Notes: generated from the letters alone by a model not told the origin. A stretch of DNA of 64,000 nucleotides from Metabacillus arenae (GCF_014773385.1 NZ_JACXAI010000003.1:1-64000), one strand, 5' to 3'; positions 9,215 to 19,089 are shown, counted from the first letter of the stretch. Numbers and translations are program-made.

Positions 9215-9220
9215 TATAAT
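9215..9220 (+). promoter_or_regulatory. Possible extended -10 element after ylzJ
   Basis: ATGCTATAAT places a perfect TATAAT behind TGC. No good -35 sits at 16-18 bases. A transcript from here would meet the hairpin at 9242-9260 almost at once, so it may be chance or make a very short RNA. Confidence 0.25.
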
Positions 9221-9241
9221 TAGGCAAGACATGAAAGCTTT

Positions 9242-9276
9242 AGCAGCCATAGTGGCTGCTTTCTTCATTTTTTCTT
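9242..9276 (+). terminator. Intrinsic terminator after tepA-ylzJ
   Basis: AGCAGCCA (9242-9249) pairs perfectly with TGGCTGCT (9253-9260) around a three-base loop, followed by a T-rich stretch. Confidence 0.8.
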
Positions 9277-9379
9277 CTTTTGTAAGTTGGCATAGTAGAT
9301 GGATCATTCTATTTACTTTGCTGAAGAAACGAAAACTAATTTGATAAAATTATTTCTTAAAGAATTTATGGGTGATAGT

Positions 9380-11713
9380 ATGGCAAAAAAACCACGTAAA
9401 AAAAAGAAAACGAATAAACCAAAAACATTAAAATTTGAATTATTTGGAATTATCTTGATTGCCATCTCCTTTATTGCTATGGCAAACTTAGGATTTATTG
9501 GAAGATCCTTTGTTTATTTATTCAGGTTTTTCGCGGGAGAATGGTTTATGATCCCTTTAATCGGACTAACTGTCATGGGCGGCTATCTATTTTGGAAGAA
9601 GACAGTCCCGAGCTTTTTTACAAGAAAAATAGTTGGATTCTATTGCATGATGGCTGCGCTCCTTCTTTCAAGTCATGTAACTTTGTTTAATAACCTATCA
9701 AATGATGGAACATTCGCTTCACCAAGTGTAATTAAAAATACATGGGAATTATTTTTGCTTGAGGTAAGAGGGGAAGTTAGTACGCCTGATTTAGGGGGAG
9801 GGATATTGGGAGCTATACTATTTGCAGCTTCCTATTATCTATTTGCGGCAGCAGGTTCGAGAATTGTCGCGATTGTTTTAATTATAATAGGCCTATTGCT
9901 GTTAACCGGAAAATCATTACAGGAAACGATGGCAAAAATATTCATTCCTGTTTTCCGATTTGTTAAACAGCAAACCATAGCATTTATAGAGGATATGAAA
10001 AATATTCCTTCTTCTCTGAAGAATAAGAAAAAAAGGAATACTAAAAGGAAAAATCCTCGGAAGGAAGAGCCGGCAGAGGAGGAATTTGATGAAACAATAA
10101 ATGTAGAACCAATCATTTCAAGTTTTTCTGATCGTGATCCAGGTCATTTAGCTTCCTTTGAAGAACAGGAAAATCAGGCATTAATGAAAACACAAGAAGA
10201 AAGTATGAAAACCAACAATGAGAAAGAATTGGTTGATCAGCACGTCCAGGCTCCGCCTATAACTTTCGCAGAGGTTGAAAATGTAGACTATGAACTTCCA
10301 TCTTTAGACTTATTGGCTATGCCCATGCATAACGGTCAGCTTTCTGATAAAAAAAATATATATGAAAATGCAAGAAAACTAGAAAGAACGTTTCAGAGCT
10401 TTGGGGTAAAAGCAAAGGTAACTCAAGTTCATTTAGGGCCGGCGGTGACCAAGTATGAGGTATACCCTGACGTAGGAGTAAAAGTAAGTAAAATTGTAAA
10501 TTTAAGTGATGATCTTGCGTTAGCACTTGCTGCAAAGGATATTCGGATTGAAGCTCCTATCCCAGGTAAATCAGCAATTGGGATTGAAGTTCCCAATAGC
10601 GAAATTGCGATGGTTTCTTTAAGAGAAGTGTTGGAATCGAAGCAAAATGACCGCCCAGGCGCAAAGCTGTTAATTGGTTTAGGCCGTGACATTTCAGGTG
10701 AGTCCGTTTTAGCTGAACTAAATAAAATGCCGCATTTATTAGTCGCTGGCGCAACCGGAAGCGGAAAATCTGTTTGTATTAATGGGATTATTACAAGTGT
10801 TTTAATGCGGGCAAAACCTCATGAAGTCAAAATGATGATGATTGATCCAAAAATGGTTGAATTAAATGTATATAACGGCATCCCACATTTATTAGCACCA
10901 GTCGTAACAGACCCTAAAAAAGCTTCTCAAGCTTTGAAAAAAGTTGTTAATGAAATGGAACGCCGCTATGAATTATTCTCCCATACTGGAACGAGGAATA
11001 TTGAAGGCTATAATGAGTACATCAGAAGAAATAATGTTGGCGGCGAGGCTAAACAGCCAGAGCTTCCATACATTGTTGTGATTGTGGATGAGCTGGCAGA
11101 TTTGATGATGGTAGCATCTTCAGATGTAGAGGATTCGATAACAAGACTTTCCCAAATGGCAAGGGCAGCAGGCATTCATTTAATTATAGCGACCCAAAGA
11201 CCATCTGTTGATGTCATTACTGGGGTCATTAAAGCCAATATTCCTTCAAGAATTGCGTTTAGTGTTTCCTCCCAAACAGATTCAAGGACGATTCTAGATA
11301 TGGGAGGAGCCGAAAAATTGCTTGGAAGAGGAGACATGCTGTTTTTACCTGTTGGTGCCTCAAAGCCTGTAAGAGTTCAGGGTGCCTTTCTATCAGATGA
11401 AGAGGTTGAAAAGGTAGTAGATTCAGTCATTGCTCAGCAAAAAGCTCAGTATCAAGAAGAAATGATCCCGCAAGATACAAATGAAGTGACAGAAGAGGTA
11501 AACGATAATTTGTATGAAGATGCCGTGCAGCTGGTCATTGATATGCAAACAGCTTCTGTTTCTATGCTGCAAAGAAGATTCCGGGTTGGATATACAAGAG
11601 CAGCAAGATTAATTGATGCAATGGAGGAACGCGGTGTAGTCGGTCCATATGAAGGCAGTAAACCAAGAGAAGTATTGCTTACTAAAGAACAATATGAAGA
11701 AATAAGCTCTTAA
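9380..11713 (+). CDS. spoIIIE: DNA translocase SpoIIIE/FtsK
   Basis: A septal ATP-driven DNA pump that moves the rest of the chromosome into the forespore and clears DNA trapped in division septa. The 777 residues match the B. subtilis protein closely: four or five membrane segments in the first ~190 residues, a charged linker, Walker A GATGSGKS at 457-464, the [10 protein letters not shown] Walker B region, and a C-terminal gamma (winged-helix) domain with [18 protein letters not shown] that reads polar DNA motifs. I place the start at ATG 9380 ([10 protein letters not shown], as in the family) behind GGGTGAT; an in-frame upstream ATG at 9299 adds 27 unusual residues. Confidence 0.96.
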   Translation: MAKKPRKKKKTNKPKTLKFELFGIILIAISFIAMANLGFIGRSFVYLFRFFAGEWFMIPLIGLTVMGGYLFWKKTVPSFFTRKIVGFYCMMAALLLSSHVTLFNNLSNDGTFASPSVIKNTWELFLLEVRGEVSTPDLGGGILGAILFAASYYLFAAAGSRIVAIVLIIIGLLLLTGKSLQETMAKIFIPVFRFVKQQTIAFIEDMKNIPSSLKNKKKRNTKRKNPRKEEPAEEEFDETINVEPIISSFSDRDPGHLASFEEQENQALMKTQEESMKTNNEKELVDQHVQAPPITFAEVENVDYELPSLDLLAMPMHNGQLSDKKNIYENARKLERTFQSFGVKAKVTQVHLGPAVTKYEVYPDVGVKVSKIVNLSDDLALALAAKDIRIEAPIPGKSAIGIEVPNSEIAMVSLREVLESKQNDRPGAKLLIGLGRDISGESVLAELNKMPHLLVAGATGSGKSVCINGIITSVLMRAKPHEVKMMMIDPKMVELNVYNGIPHLLAPVVTDPKKASQALKKVVNEMERRYELFSHTGTRNIEGYNEYIRRNNVGGEAKQPELPYIVVIVDELADLMMVASSDVEDSITRLSQMARAAGIHLIIATQRPSVDVITGVIKANIPSRIAFSVSSQTDSRTILDMGGAEKLLGRGDMLFLPVGASKPVRVQGAFLSDEEVEKVVDSVIAQQKAQYQEEMIPQDTNEVTEEVNDNLYEDAVQLVIDMQTASVSMLQRRFRVGYTRAARLIDAMEERGVVGPYEGSKPREVLLTKEQYEEISS

Positions 11714-11747
11714 TGAAAGGAGAACGATTCCTTTCATTATTTTTTTG
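11712..11747 (+). terminator. Intrinsic terminator after spoIIIE
   Basis: AATGAAAGG (11712-11720) pairs with CCTTTCATT (11730-11738) and is followed by seven Ts within the next nine bases. Confidence 0.85.
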
Positions 11748-11905
11748 ATTTATAGTTTACATAATATTTTTATTGTAATTAATTCAATTGGTATATTACA
11801 TTTAGGTAAAATGTATGACAAAAATTAAACAGATTTGTTAATTTAGCTATTTATTTCTTAATAAAAACATGATATATTTATTTCGGTTAAGAGAAAGGGT
11901 AGAAC

Positions 11906-11919
11906 ATCAGAGGTCTGAT
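11906..11919. promoter_or_regulatory. Inverted repeat upstream of the GntR gene
   Basis: ATCAGA-GG-TCTGAT is a perfect 6-base inverted repeat about 120 bases before the ymfC start, a plausible operator for autoregulation. The rest of 11748-12038 is AT-rich and holds nothing else I can name. Confidence 0.35.
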
Positions 11920-12038
11920 CACTTCAAGCCTGCAGTTGTTGGATAGGTAACAAATCAGCGTTTCTCTATTGATTTGATCAACATTAGAACCACGTCCTGA
12001 GAAAATAGAAAATAAGATCGGTTGCTTGGAGGCCTAAA

Positions 12039-12764
12039 ATGAGTATTAAGTCTGACAATCGTCATTTGTATTTACAGGTTATCGATAAAATTAAAGAAGA
12101 TATTAATGAAGGAGTCTATTTAGAAAAAGAAAAGCTTCCTTCAGAGTTTGAACTTTCAAAAAAATTAGGGGTTAGCAGAGCTACTTTAAGAGAGGCATTA
12201 AGAATACTAGAGGAAGATAATGTAATCATTCGAAGACACGGCGTTGGAACCTTTATTAATTCAAAGCCTTTATTCACTTCCGGCATTGAGCAGCTCAACA
12301 GTGTGACGGCAATGATTCAGCAAGCAAATCTCACGCCTGGCACTGTTTTTCTATCATCCAAATTGCAAAGCCCTTCAGATGAAGATGTAAAACGTTTTCA
12401 AATTTCGGCCGATGATCAATTATTTATGCTTGAACGTGTGAGGACGGCTGATGGTGAACCAATCGTTTATTGTTTAGATAAAATACCACGTCTCATATTA
12501 CCAAAAACATTTATTCACGAACAAGAATCCTTATTCGAATTGCTGCATAATGAAGCTGGAAAATATATTAGCTATGCAGTAACAGAAATTGAACCTATCG
12601 GATATCATGAAAAAATTTCCCCTATTCTAGAATGCAGTCCTGAAACAGCCTTATTGCTCTTAAAGCAAATGCATTATGATGAAAACGATCAGCCTATTCT
12701 TTATTCTTTAAACTATTTTCGGGCAGATAAATTTGGTTTCCACGTTGTTAGGAAACGGTTATAG
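12039..12764 (+). CDS. ymfC: GntR/HutC-family transcriptional regulator
   Basis: A 241-residue repressor-type protein: GntR winged helix-turn-helix in the first ~70 residues ([20 protein letters not shown]), then a UTRA effector-binding domain (about 90-235, with [14 protein letters not shown]). ATG 12039 follows TTGGAGG. It sits just ahead of the BMP-type nucleoside transporter operon, in the same direction, and B. subtilis ymfC occupies the same place after spoIIIE. Control of the transporter is a reasonable inference; the effector is unknown. Confidence 0.88.
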   Translation: MSIKSDNRHLYLQVIDKIKEDINEGVYLEKEKLPSEFELSKKLGVSRATLREALRILEEDNVIIRRHGVGTFINSKPLFTSGIEQLNSVTAMIQQANLTPGTVFLSSKLQSPSDEDVKRFQISADDQLFMLERVRTADGEPIVYCLDKIPRLILPKTFIHEQESLFELLHNEAGKYISYAVTEIEPIGYHEKISPILECSPETALLLLKQMHYDENDQPILYSLNYFRADKFGFHVVRKRL

Positions 12765-12822
12765 ATTAGCTCGTTTCATGAAGCTTCCTGAAATTAGTAT
12801 TAAAGCAAGTTTTAAATAAAGG

Positions 12823-12856
12823 CTATCGGTGTAAGTAACCGATTGCTTTAGTCTCA
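12823..12856. repeat. ACCGATTGC-type dispersed motif, copy 1
   Basis: CTATCGG, then ACCGATTGC and GTCTCA; ATCGGT/ACCGAT can form a hairpin. A nearly identical block stands at 62257-62289, and related copies at 42036-42060, 44834-44860 and 45691-45758. Confidence 0.5.
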
Positions 12857-12904
12857 ATAATAACCTACCTCTAAGGGTGATAAACCTTGATCGAGGGTTG
12901 CCCT

Positions 12905-13034
12905 AACTCCAGCTCCTAGTCAATTCTTAAATGTCACAAGAGCCAATCCGCCCAGCATGTTAAAGAAGTTCCTTCCAGCAGGCTCGCCCGAATGCTTGTC
13001 ACCGAAGGACAAGCACCTTGAGTTTTTTCGTTCT
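12905..13034. repeat. Dispersed palindromic repeat, copy 3
   Basis: Starts AACTCCAGCTCCTAG and ends with the hairpin GCTTGTC (12995-13001) / GACAAGC (13009-13015) around ACCGAAG, then a T-rich run. Both end blocks are shared with other copies. It occupies the middle of the 12765-13163 spacer; no promoter is clear there. Confidence 0.6.
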
Positions 13035-13163
13035 AACAACTACATAGTCTTGCTGCGAAACAGCCATTTATTAAGGGAGGTGGTTCCCAAGCGATAGAAG
13101 TGTTGTTTAATACTATACTAATCAAATTTTTCATCATATTCATTTGAGGGGGATATTGAAATT

Positions 13164-14231
13164 ATGAAAAAAAAGTTAGGTTTTGCATTAACCATGTTGT
13201 TAGCCGGCAGTACAATTCTTGCTGCATGCGGCGGGGGTTCCTCAGGCAAAACAAGCGGAGAAGGTAAAGATAACTTCACCGTTGCCATGGTAACAGATGT
13301 TGGAGGAGTTGATGACAAATCCTTTAATCAGTCTGCTTGGGAAGGAATCCAAGAATTTGGTAAAGAAAACAATTTAGAAAAAGGCAATACTGGATACAAT
13401 TACTTGCAATCACAAAGTGATGCTGATTATGCAACAAATCTAAATTCACTAGCTCGTGACGACTTTGACCTTATTTATGGAATCGGTTTTATGATGAAAG
13501 ATTCAATAAATGAAATAGCTGAACAACAAAAAGATGCTAAATTTGCAATTGTAGACAGTGTTGTTGAACAACCAAATGTCGCTAGCATTACCTTTAAAGA
13601 GCACCATGGTTCATTCTTAGTCGGAGTAGTTGCTGGTTTAACAACAAAAACGAACAAGGTTGGATTTATCGGCGGTATGGACTCACCCCTTATTAATAAG
13701 TTTGAAGCAGGCTTTGCTGCAGGTGTAAAAGCAGTAAATCCGGATGCTGAAATTGATGTCCAATATGCTGGTGCTTTTGATCAAGCAGATAAAGGAAAAG
13801 CGATCGCTTCAAGTATGTACAAGTCTAATGCAGATATCATTTATCATTCTGCCGGTGCAACAGGAAACGGTGTATTCTCGGAAGCAATTGACTTAAAAGC
13901 AAAAGATCCTAACCGTGAAATTTGGGTTATCGGCGTTGATAAAGATCAGCACGAAGAAGGAAATGGTAAAACAAAAGACGGTGAAGAATTTAACGTTACA
14001 TTAACTTCAATGATTAAACGAGTGGATATCGCAGTGAAGGATTTGGCTACTAAAACAAAAGACGGTGAATTCCCTGGCGGGGAAGTAATTGAATATGGCC
14101 TTGAAGAAGATGCCGTTGGTATTGCCCCTACCCAAGACAATATATCAAAAGATGTCCTGGCAAAAGTGGAAGAATATAAAGAAAAAATCAAGAATGGTGA
14201 AATTGAAGTTCCAACTGAACCAGAAAAATAA
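13164..14231 (+). CDS. nupN: BMP-family nucleoside-binding lipoprotein
   Basis: The extracellular, lipid-anchored binding protein of an ABC importer of the BMP/PnrA type, which takes up purine nucleosides. The lipobox LAAC ends a short signal peptide at about Cys 22. The mature protein carries family stretches [19 protein letters not shown] and [13 protein letters not shown]. Length 355 is typical. ATG 13164 follows GAGGGGG. It heads the operon with the ATPase and two permeases but is separated from them by a terminator, a common way to make the binding protein in excess. The symbol follows B. subtilis nupNOPQ by analogy. Confidence 0.9.
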   Translation: MKKKLGFALTMLLAGSTILAACGGGSSGKTSGEGKDNFTVAMVTDVGGVDDKSFNQSAWEGIQEFGKENNLEKGNTGYNYLQSQSDADYATNLNSLARDDFDLIYGIGFMMKDSINEIAEQQKDAKFAIVDSVVEQPNVASITFKEHHGSFLVGVVAGLTTKTNKVGFIGGMDSPLINKFEAGFAAGVKAVNPDAEIDVQYAGAFDQADKGKAIASSMYKSNADIIYHSAGATGNGVFSEAIDLKAKDPNREIWVIGVDKDQHEEGNGKTKDGEEFNVTLTSMIKRVDIAVKDLATKTKDGEFPGGEVIEYGLEEDAVGIAPTQDNISKDVLAKVEEYKEKIKNGEIEVPTEPEK

Positions 14232-14250
14232 TACTTTTTCATTCTAGAAG

Positions 14251-14276
14251 AGGCTAGAAATTATCTAGCCTTTTTC
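14251..14276 (+). terminator. Terminator between binding protein and ATPase
   Basis: AGGCTAG (14251-14257) pairs with CTAGCCT (14265-14271), followed by a run of Ts. It probably ends most transcripts after the lipoprotein gene, with some read-through to the membrane components. Confidence 0.75.
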
Positions 14277-14299
14277 TCTGAAATTCTTAAAATCAACAA

Positions 14300-14334
14300 C
14301 TAAAAGTTTATTAATCTAATTAGTAAACTTTTAG
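14300..14334. repeat. 35-base near-perfect hairpin
   Basis: CTAAAAGTTTA at 14300-14310 pairs perfectly with TAAACTTTTAG at 14324-14334, and the stem extends inward by five more pairs (one G-T) to leave a CTA loop. It has no T-run of its own. It could be an operator, an RNA-stability element or a remnant of a mobile repeat. Confidence 0.55.
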
Positions 14335-14407
14335 TTAGTGATTTTTCCAAGTTAATAGAAAGTTTACACCCACTCTTATACATCAACTTCATTGGTAGCA
14401 AACAAGA

Positions 14408-14533
14408 TAGGTGGTAGATTACTTCGCAGTTGTCTGAGAAAAATATATGCGCTGAGACCGTGACATCGCCTGAATACCCATCATCCAGCGTTCCCCATCT
14501 AACCATCAGCAGGGGATGAAGAAACCCCACCTA
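14408..14533. repeat. Possible miniature element with TAGGTGG ends
   Basis: A 126-base segment bounded by TAGGTGG (14408-14414) and CCACCTA (14527-14533), with an internal TCCCC/GGGGA hairpin near 14495-14517. It has no coding frame. It resembles a short inverted-repeat element, but I cannot show a second copy in this window. Confidence 0.35.
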
Positions 14534-14596
14534 AGTAAGATTCACTATATGAGTAGTAGAAATTATTCAATTATATGAGCCATCGTTGTCAGCTTT

Positions 14597-14690
14597 AGTG
14601 TAACTCCTGGAGTCACATGCTTGACAGGCTTCCCGATTGCTTGTAACAAAAGGACACGCTCTCTGCGCTATTGGTACATAGCTTTCTCTC
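14597..14690. repeat. Dispersed palindromic repeat, degenerate copy
   Basis: Contains ACTCCTGGAGT, CACATGCTTGACAGGCTT and AAAGGACACGCTC blocks that resemble parts of the longer copies at 7911-8018 and 12905-13034. It is less well preserved. Confidence 0.35.
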
Positions 14691-14719
14691 TTAAAACTTA
14701 AAGAAAAAGGAGTGAAAAA

Positions 14720-16246
14720 ATGGAATACATTATTGAAATGTTGGATATTCGCAAAGAATTTCCAGGCATCATTGCCAACGACAATGTAACCCTGCAAGTA
14801 AAAAAAGGCGAGATTCACGCCCTTCTTGGAGAAAATGGTGCAGGAAAATCAACTTTAATGAATGTGTTATTTGGATTATATCAACAAGAAAAGGGCGAAA
14901 TAAAAGTAAAAGGAAAAACAGCAAATATTACTAGTCCTCAGGTTGCAAATGATTTGGGAATTGGAATGGTACATCAACATTTTATGCTTGTCAACAACTT
15001 CACTGTTACTGAAAATATCATATTGGGATCTGAACCAACGAACACCGGAAAAATAGATATGAAAACAGCTGACGCTAAAGTGCAGGAAATTTCAAAAAAA
15101 TATGGACTTTCAGTTGACCCGAAAGCAAAAATAAGTGATATTTCGGTTGGTATGCAGCAACGAGTTGAAATCTTAAAAACTCTTTACCGAGGCGCAGAAA
15201 TTTTAATTTTTGATGAACCTACTGCGGTGTTAACCCCACAAGAAATCAAAGAATTAATTCAGATTATGAAAACGTTGATAGAAGAAGGAAAATCAATCAT
15301 CTTAATCACCCATAAATTAAAAGAAATTATGGAAGTCTGTGACAGAGTAACAGTTATTCGAAAAGGACAAGGAGTTGGCACATTAAATGTAGCAGATACA
15401 AACCCGAATGAACTTGCTGCATTAATGATTGGCCGGGAAGTTTTATTTAAAACAGAAAAAATAGCCTCGGTTCCAAAGCGAGAAATTCTCATCATTGAAG
15501 ACCTTCATGTTAAAGACAGCCGAAATGTGAAGGTTCTTGATTCTTTAAGTTTGTCCGTTCGCGGCGGTGAAATCGTTGGAATTGCCGGTGTAGATGGAAA
15601 TGGTCAGACAGAATTAATTGAAGCATTAACAGGACTCCGGAAATCAGAGTCTGGGTCAATTCAGATAAATGGAAAAGAGATTAGAAATCTTCAGCCCCGT
15701 AAGATTACTGAATCTGGGATCGGACATATTCCGCAAGATCGTCACAAACACGGTCTTGTTTTAGATTTTCCAATTGGGGAGAACATGGTTCTGCAAACAT
15801 ACTATAAACCTCCTTTTTCTAGAAAGGGTGTTTTAAGCTTTAAAAATATTTATGATAAAGCCAGAAGCTTAATCAAGGAATTTGATGTAAGAACACCAAG
15901 CTCTTCAACACCTGCACGAGCTCTTTCTGGTGGAAATCAGCAAAAAGCCATAATCGGCCGGGAAGTAGACCGAGATCCGGATTTACTTATAGCAGCTCAA
16001 CCAACCCGGGGATTGGATGTAGGTGCTATTGAATTTATACACAGAAGGTTAATCGAACAAAGGGACAATGGGAAAGCCATTTTACTTGTGTCCTTTGAGC
16101 TTGATGAAATCATGAATTTAAGTGACCGCATTGCTGTTATTTTTGAAGGGAAAATTGTAGCTATCGTAACCCCTAGAGAAACAACAGAACAAGAGCTTGG
16201 TTTATTGATGGCTGGCAGTAAGCAGAAAGCAGGTGGAGCTTCATGA
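14720..16246 (+). CDS. nupO: Nucleoside ABC transporter, double ATPase
   Basis: The energy-coupling subunit of the BMP-type nucleoside importer: a single 508-residue chain with two ABC domains. The first has Walker A GENGAGKST (37-45) and a signature-like VGMQQRVE; the second starts near residue 255, with a relaxed Walker A GVDGNGQTE and the signature LSGGNQQKA. Such asymmetry is usual in this family. ATG 14720 follows AAAAGGAGTG. The stop overlaps the next gene by four bases. Confidence 0.92.
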   Translation: MEYIIEMLDIRKEFPGIIANDNVTLQVKKGEIHALLGENGAGKSTLMNVLFGLYQQEKGEIKVKGKTANITSPQVANDLGIGMVHQHFMLVNNFTVTENIILGSEPTNTGKIDMKTADAKVQEISKKYGLSVDPKAKISDISVGMQQRVEILKTLYRGAEILIFDEPTAVLTPQEIKELIQIMKTLIEEGKSIILITHKLKEIMEVCDRVTVIRKGQGVGTLNVADTNPNELAALMIGREVLFKTEKIASVPKREILIIEDLHVKDSRNVKVLDSLSLSVRGGEIVGIAGVDGNGQTELIEALTGLRKSESGSIQINGKEIRNLQPRKITESGIGHIPQDRHKHGLVLDFPIGENMVLQTYYKPPFSRKGVLSFKNIYDKARSLIKEFDVRTPSSSTPARALSGGNQQKAIIGREVDRDPDLLIAAQPTRGLDVGAIEFIHRRLIEQRDNGKAILLVSFELDEIMNLSDRIAVIFEGKIVAIVTPRETTEQELGLLMAGSKQKAGGAS

Positions 16247-17313
16247 TCTCCTTTAGAATCGACAAAATGATGACCAGTCTATTTAAAAGCATGCTTATCC
16301 CCGTTGTATCCGTACTATTAGGTTTAATCTGCGGAGCTCTCATTATGCTCGTCAGCGGATATGATCCAATTGCAGGCTATAATGCCCTTTTGTTCGGGAT
16401 AATTGGCGAAAGCTATTATATCGGGGAATCCATTAGGCAGGTTACACCATATATTCTCTCTGGATTAGCCGTTGCATTTGCATTTAGAACAGGATTATTT
16501 AATATTGGGGTAGAAGGTCAGGTCATTGTTGGCTGGTTAGCTGCTGTTTGGGTAGGTGTTGCTGTTGAACTACCCAAGATTATTCATTTGCCGCTTGCTA
16601 TCATCGCTGCCGCATTAGCAGGGGCCCTGTGGGGATTTATTCCCGGATTATTGAAGGCGCGTTTCAAAGTCCATGAAGTTATTGTCACGATCATGATGAA
16701 TTATATTGCACTTCATGTCACTAATGCTCTTATTCTCAATGTTTTATCTGATAATAGTGAGAAAACGGATAAGATTTTTGAATCAGCCTCTCTTCGTTCA
16801 GGTTTTTTTGAGGCGATAACGGATTACTCAAGAATGCATAATGGTATTTTTATTGCGTTAATCACAGCGTTTATTATGTGGTTTTTACTTGAAAAAACGT
16901 CAAAAGGCTTTGAATTAAGAGCTGTTGGATTTAACCAGGATGCTGCGAGTTACGCTGGAATGAATGTAAATCGCAATATTATATTATCAATGGTTATCTC
17001 TGGTGCTTTCGCCGGTATTGCTGGGGCAATGGAAGGCTTAGGAACTTTTGAATATGCATCATTAAAAGGTGGATTTACCGGGATTGGATTCGATGGGATT
17101 GCTGTTGCTTTACTTGGAGGTAACACGGCAATCGGTGTGATTTTCGCAGCGATTCTTTTTGGAGGACTAAAGGTCGGTGCTTTGAACATGCCTTCTGAAG
17201 CTGGTGTACCGAATGAGCTTGTAGAGATTGTCATCGCGTTAATTATATTTTTTATTGCTTCAGGCTATATTATCCGCTGGACGCTGATGCGCTTTAAGAA
17301 GGAGGGGAAATAA
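16243..17313 (+). CDS. nupP: Nucleoside ABC transporter permease 1
   Basis: One of two membrane subunits of the importer (BPD_transp_2 fold). The 356-residue chain has about eight to ten hydrophobic segments and the cytoplasmic coupling stretch FRTGLFNIGVEGQ near residues 85-97. Its ATG overlaps the ATPase stop and its TAA abuts the next start, so translation of the three genes is tightly linked. Confidence 0.9.
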   Translation: MISFRIDKMMTSLFKSMLIPVVSVLLGLICGALIMLVSGYDPIAGYNALLFGIIGESYYIGESIRQVTPYILSGLAVAFAFRTGLFNIGVEGQVIVGWLAAVWVGVAVELPKIIHLPLAIIAAALAGALWGFIPGLLKARFKVHEVIVTIMMNYIALHVTNALILNVLSDNSEKTDKIFESASLRSGFFEAITDYSRMHNGIFIALITAFIMWFLLEKTSKGFELRAVGFNQDAASYAGMNVNRNIILSMVISGAFAGIAGAMEGLGTFEYASLKGGFTGIGFDGIAVALLGGNTAIGVIFAAILFGGLKVGALNMPSEAGVPNELVEIVIALIIFFIASGYIIRWTLMRFKKEGK

Positions 17314-18273
17314 GTGAGCATTTTACAAGCTTTAGAAATTATTGTTCCTACAGCACTTTTTGTAGCTGCTCCACTTATTTTCACTGCCTTAGGGGGAGTT
17401 TTTAGCGAACGATCAGGTGTTGTTAACATTGGACTAGAAGGGTTAATGGTCATCGGTGCATTTGTTGGTATTGTCTTTAACCTTACTTTTTTGGACGCTT
17501 TTGGAAATGCCACACTATGGCTGGCTATGATAGCTGCAATGGCGGCTGGGGGAGTCTTTGCCCTTCTCCATGCGGTTGCTACTATCAGCTTTCGTGCGGA
17601 TCAAGTTGTCAGCGGTGTTGCTATTAACTTTTTGGCTGTTGGCTTAACTCTTTTCCTAGTGAAAATTATTTATGGTAAAGGCCAAACAGATCGGATTTCA
17701 GAAAGCTTTAATAAATTTGATGTTCCTTTCTTAAGTGACATACCAATTATAGGACCGATTTTATTTTCAGGCGGCTATATAACTTCATATATTGCTATTC
17801 TTTTTGCAGTTATTGTATGGTATGTGATTTTTAAAACTCCTTTTGGACTTCGATTAAGATCAGTTGGCGAGCATCCGATGGCTGCAGATACTATGGGGAT
17901 AAATGTAACAAGAATGCGTTATATTGGAGTTGTTTTAAGCGGAGTATTTGCAGGGCTTGGCGGGTCTGTTTACGCTACGATTATTACAAGGGAATTCGGC
18001 CATGCAACGATAAGCGGCCAAGGCTTTATGGCGCTTGCTGCAATGATTTTCGGAAAATGGCATCCTCTCGGAGCGATGGGAGCGGCATTGTTCTTTGGTC
18101 TTGCACAAGGTTTAAGTATCATTGGCGGATCTATCCCAGTATTAGAAGATATACCTTCAGTTTATTTGCTTATCACTCCTTATGTGCTAACGATCTTGGC
18201 TCTAACAGGATTTATCGGCCGTGCAGATGCACCAAAAGCTTTAGGAGCACCTTATATAAAGGGAAAAAGATAA
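17314..18273 (+). CDS. nupQ: Nucleoside ABC transporter permease 2
   Basis: The second permease of the importer, 319 residues, with eight or so membrane segments and the family stretch SERSGVVNIGLEGLM near residues 30-44. The GTG start at 17314 directly follows the stop of the previous gene, behind AAGGAGG in its 3' end. It closes the operon; a terminator stands about 150 bases later. Confidence 0.9.
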   Translation: MSILQALEIIVPTALFVAAPLIFTALGGVFSERSGVVNIGLEGLMVIGAFVGIVFNLTFLDAFGNATLWLAMIAAMAAGGVFALLHAVATISFRADQVVSGVAINFLAVGLTLFLVKIIYGKGQTDRISESFNKFDVPFLSDIPIIGPILFSGGYITSYIAILFAVIVWYVIFKTPFGLRLRSVGEHPMAADTMGINVTRMRYIGVVLSGVFAGLGGSVYATIITREFGHATISGQGFMALAAMIFGKWHPLGAMGAALFFGLAQGLSIIGGSIPVLEDIPSVYLLITPYVLTILALTGFIGRADAPKALGAPYIKGKR

Positions 18274-18421
18274 TTGGAAAAGGAATACCAAGAATCTATT
18301 AACAAATAATAAAAGACCTGTATTGAGCAGACGATTAATAAGGTAAGAAGACCCTAATATGAAGTTCCGTTAGAGACGAAGGTGTATGTTAAACGATATT
18401 TGCCATAAGCAAGGTCAATTA

Positions 18422-18445
18422 AGCAGGGATATCCCTGCTTTTTAT
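18422..18445 (+). terminator. Terminator downstream of nupQ
   Basis: AGCAGGGATATCCCTGCT is a perfect 18-base palindrome at 18422-18439, followed by TTTTATT. It marks the end of the core-side operon and the left edge of the accessory island. Confidence 0.8.
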
Positions 18446-18530
18446 TATGGTTCATAGACAGGAAGGAGTGATACTAGTAAGTTTTGGTACCGCAGTCTAA
18501 AATTTCACCACTTAATTTTTATAGAAGAGA

Positions 18531-18559
18531 TTGATAAAGTAAGAGGTTTCTGCTAATAT
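18531..18559 (+). promoter_or_regulatory. Candidate sigma-A promoter far upstream of GH27 gene
   Basis: TTGATA (18531-18536), 17-base spacer, TAATAT (18554-18559) with TGC before it. If used for the GH27 gene, the leader would be about 520 bases long and the cre at 18753 would lie inside it. Confidence 0.5.
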
Positions 18560-18587
18560 AGCTGTAGTTCACAGAAAATTTGTACAA

Positions 18588-18819
18588 TTAATTCATTCAG
18601 AGAAGAAAGTAACGAGAAAACCATTATTTCCACCAGCAAGAAAGCAGCAAAACCTCATTTTTTATAATGAATAATGGTACATGAATTCTCCTCAGCTAAC
18701 GATTCCGAGCAGCCATCTCAATTCAGTTCAAACTCTTTCTTTATTAATCAAATTGAAAGCGCTTACTAATTATAAGCTTGTTCACTTAGTTCATTCAACG
18801 AAGAAAAAAGTAAGGAAAG
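18588..18819. repeat. Internal direct repeat in the GH27 leader
   Basis: TTAATTCATTCAGAGAAGAAAG and similar bases at 18588-18619 are repeated as TTAGTTCATTCAACGAAGAAAA at 18786-18819, roughly 200 bases apart. The leader may have grown by local duplication. Confidence 0.5.
18753..18767. promoter_or_regulatory. Perfect cre site (CcpA operator)
   Basis: TTGAAAGCGCTTACT matches the cre consensus WTGNAANCGNWWNCW at every position. It lies about 320 bases before the GH27 start codon and implies carbon catabolite repression by CcpA, probably as a roadblock if the promoter at 18531 is used. Confidence 0.75.
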
Positions 18820-18843
18820 TATCCTTTTCATGAAAGGAGGCGT
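18819..18843 (+). promoter_or_regulatory. Leader block shared with the giant gene (A)
   Basis: GTATCCTTTTCATGAAAGGAGG matches two blocks upstream of the 2095-residue protein, GTATCCTTT at 33544-33552 and TTTCATTAAAGGAGGTGT at 33612-33629. The ribosome-site-like AAAGGAGG here has no normal start codon behind it. Confidence 0.5.
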
Positions 18844-18985
18844 GACCTATATACACTTTTTAAATAGCACTTTTTGTAGCGTAGCAGATAGATTCCATAA
18901 AATCTCGTAACAACTCAATCAACAAAATGAAAGTACTTAAAATTACCTCTTTTGTTATTAATAAAATGAACAAGCTGATATAGTT

Positions 18986-19015
18986 GATACCTTTGTCATG
19001 AATAAAAAGTGATAC
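18986..19015. promoter_or_regulatory. Leader block shared with the giant gene (B)
   Basis: GATACCTTTGTCATGAATAAA here aligns with GATACTTTTTTCACTGAATAAA at 33559-33580, with two substitutions and one extra base. In the giant's leader this block lies in a perfect inverted repeat, so it is a candidate operator of the ROK or AraC-type regulator of the island. Confidence 0.5.
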
Positions 19016-19089
19016 AAATCATCTGGTTGTTACCTCTCATCTTCGAAATATCTATTCTGAAATAATAAATTGTAACAGGAGTGAACATA

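Noticed and set aside
12765-13163. Purine riboswitch before the nucleoside lipoprotein
   Set aside because: I looked for the conserved TATAATC/GATATGG and GTTTCTACC core and did not find it.
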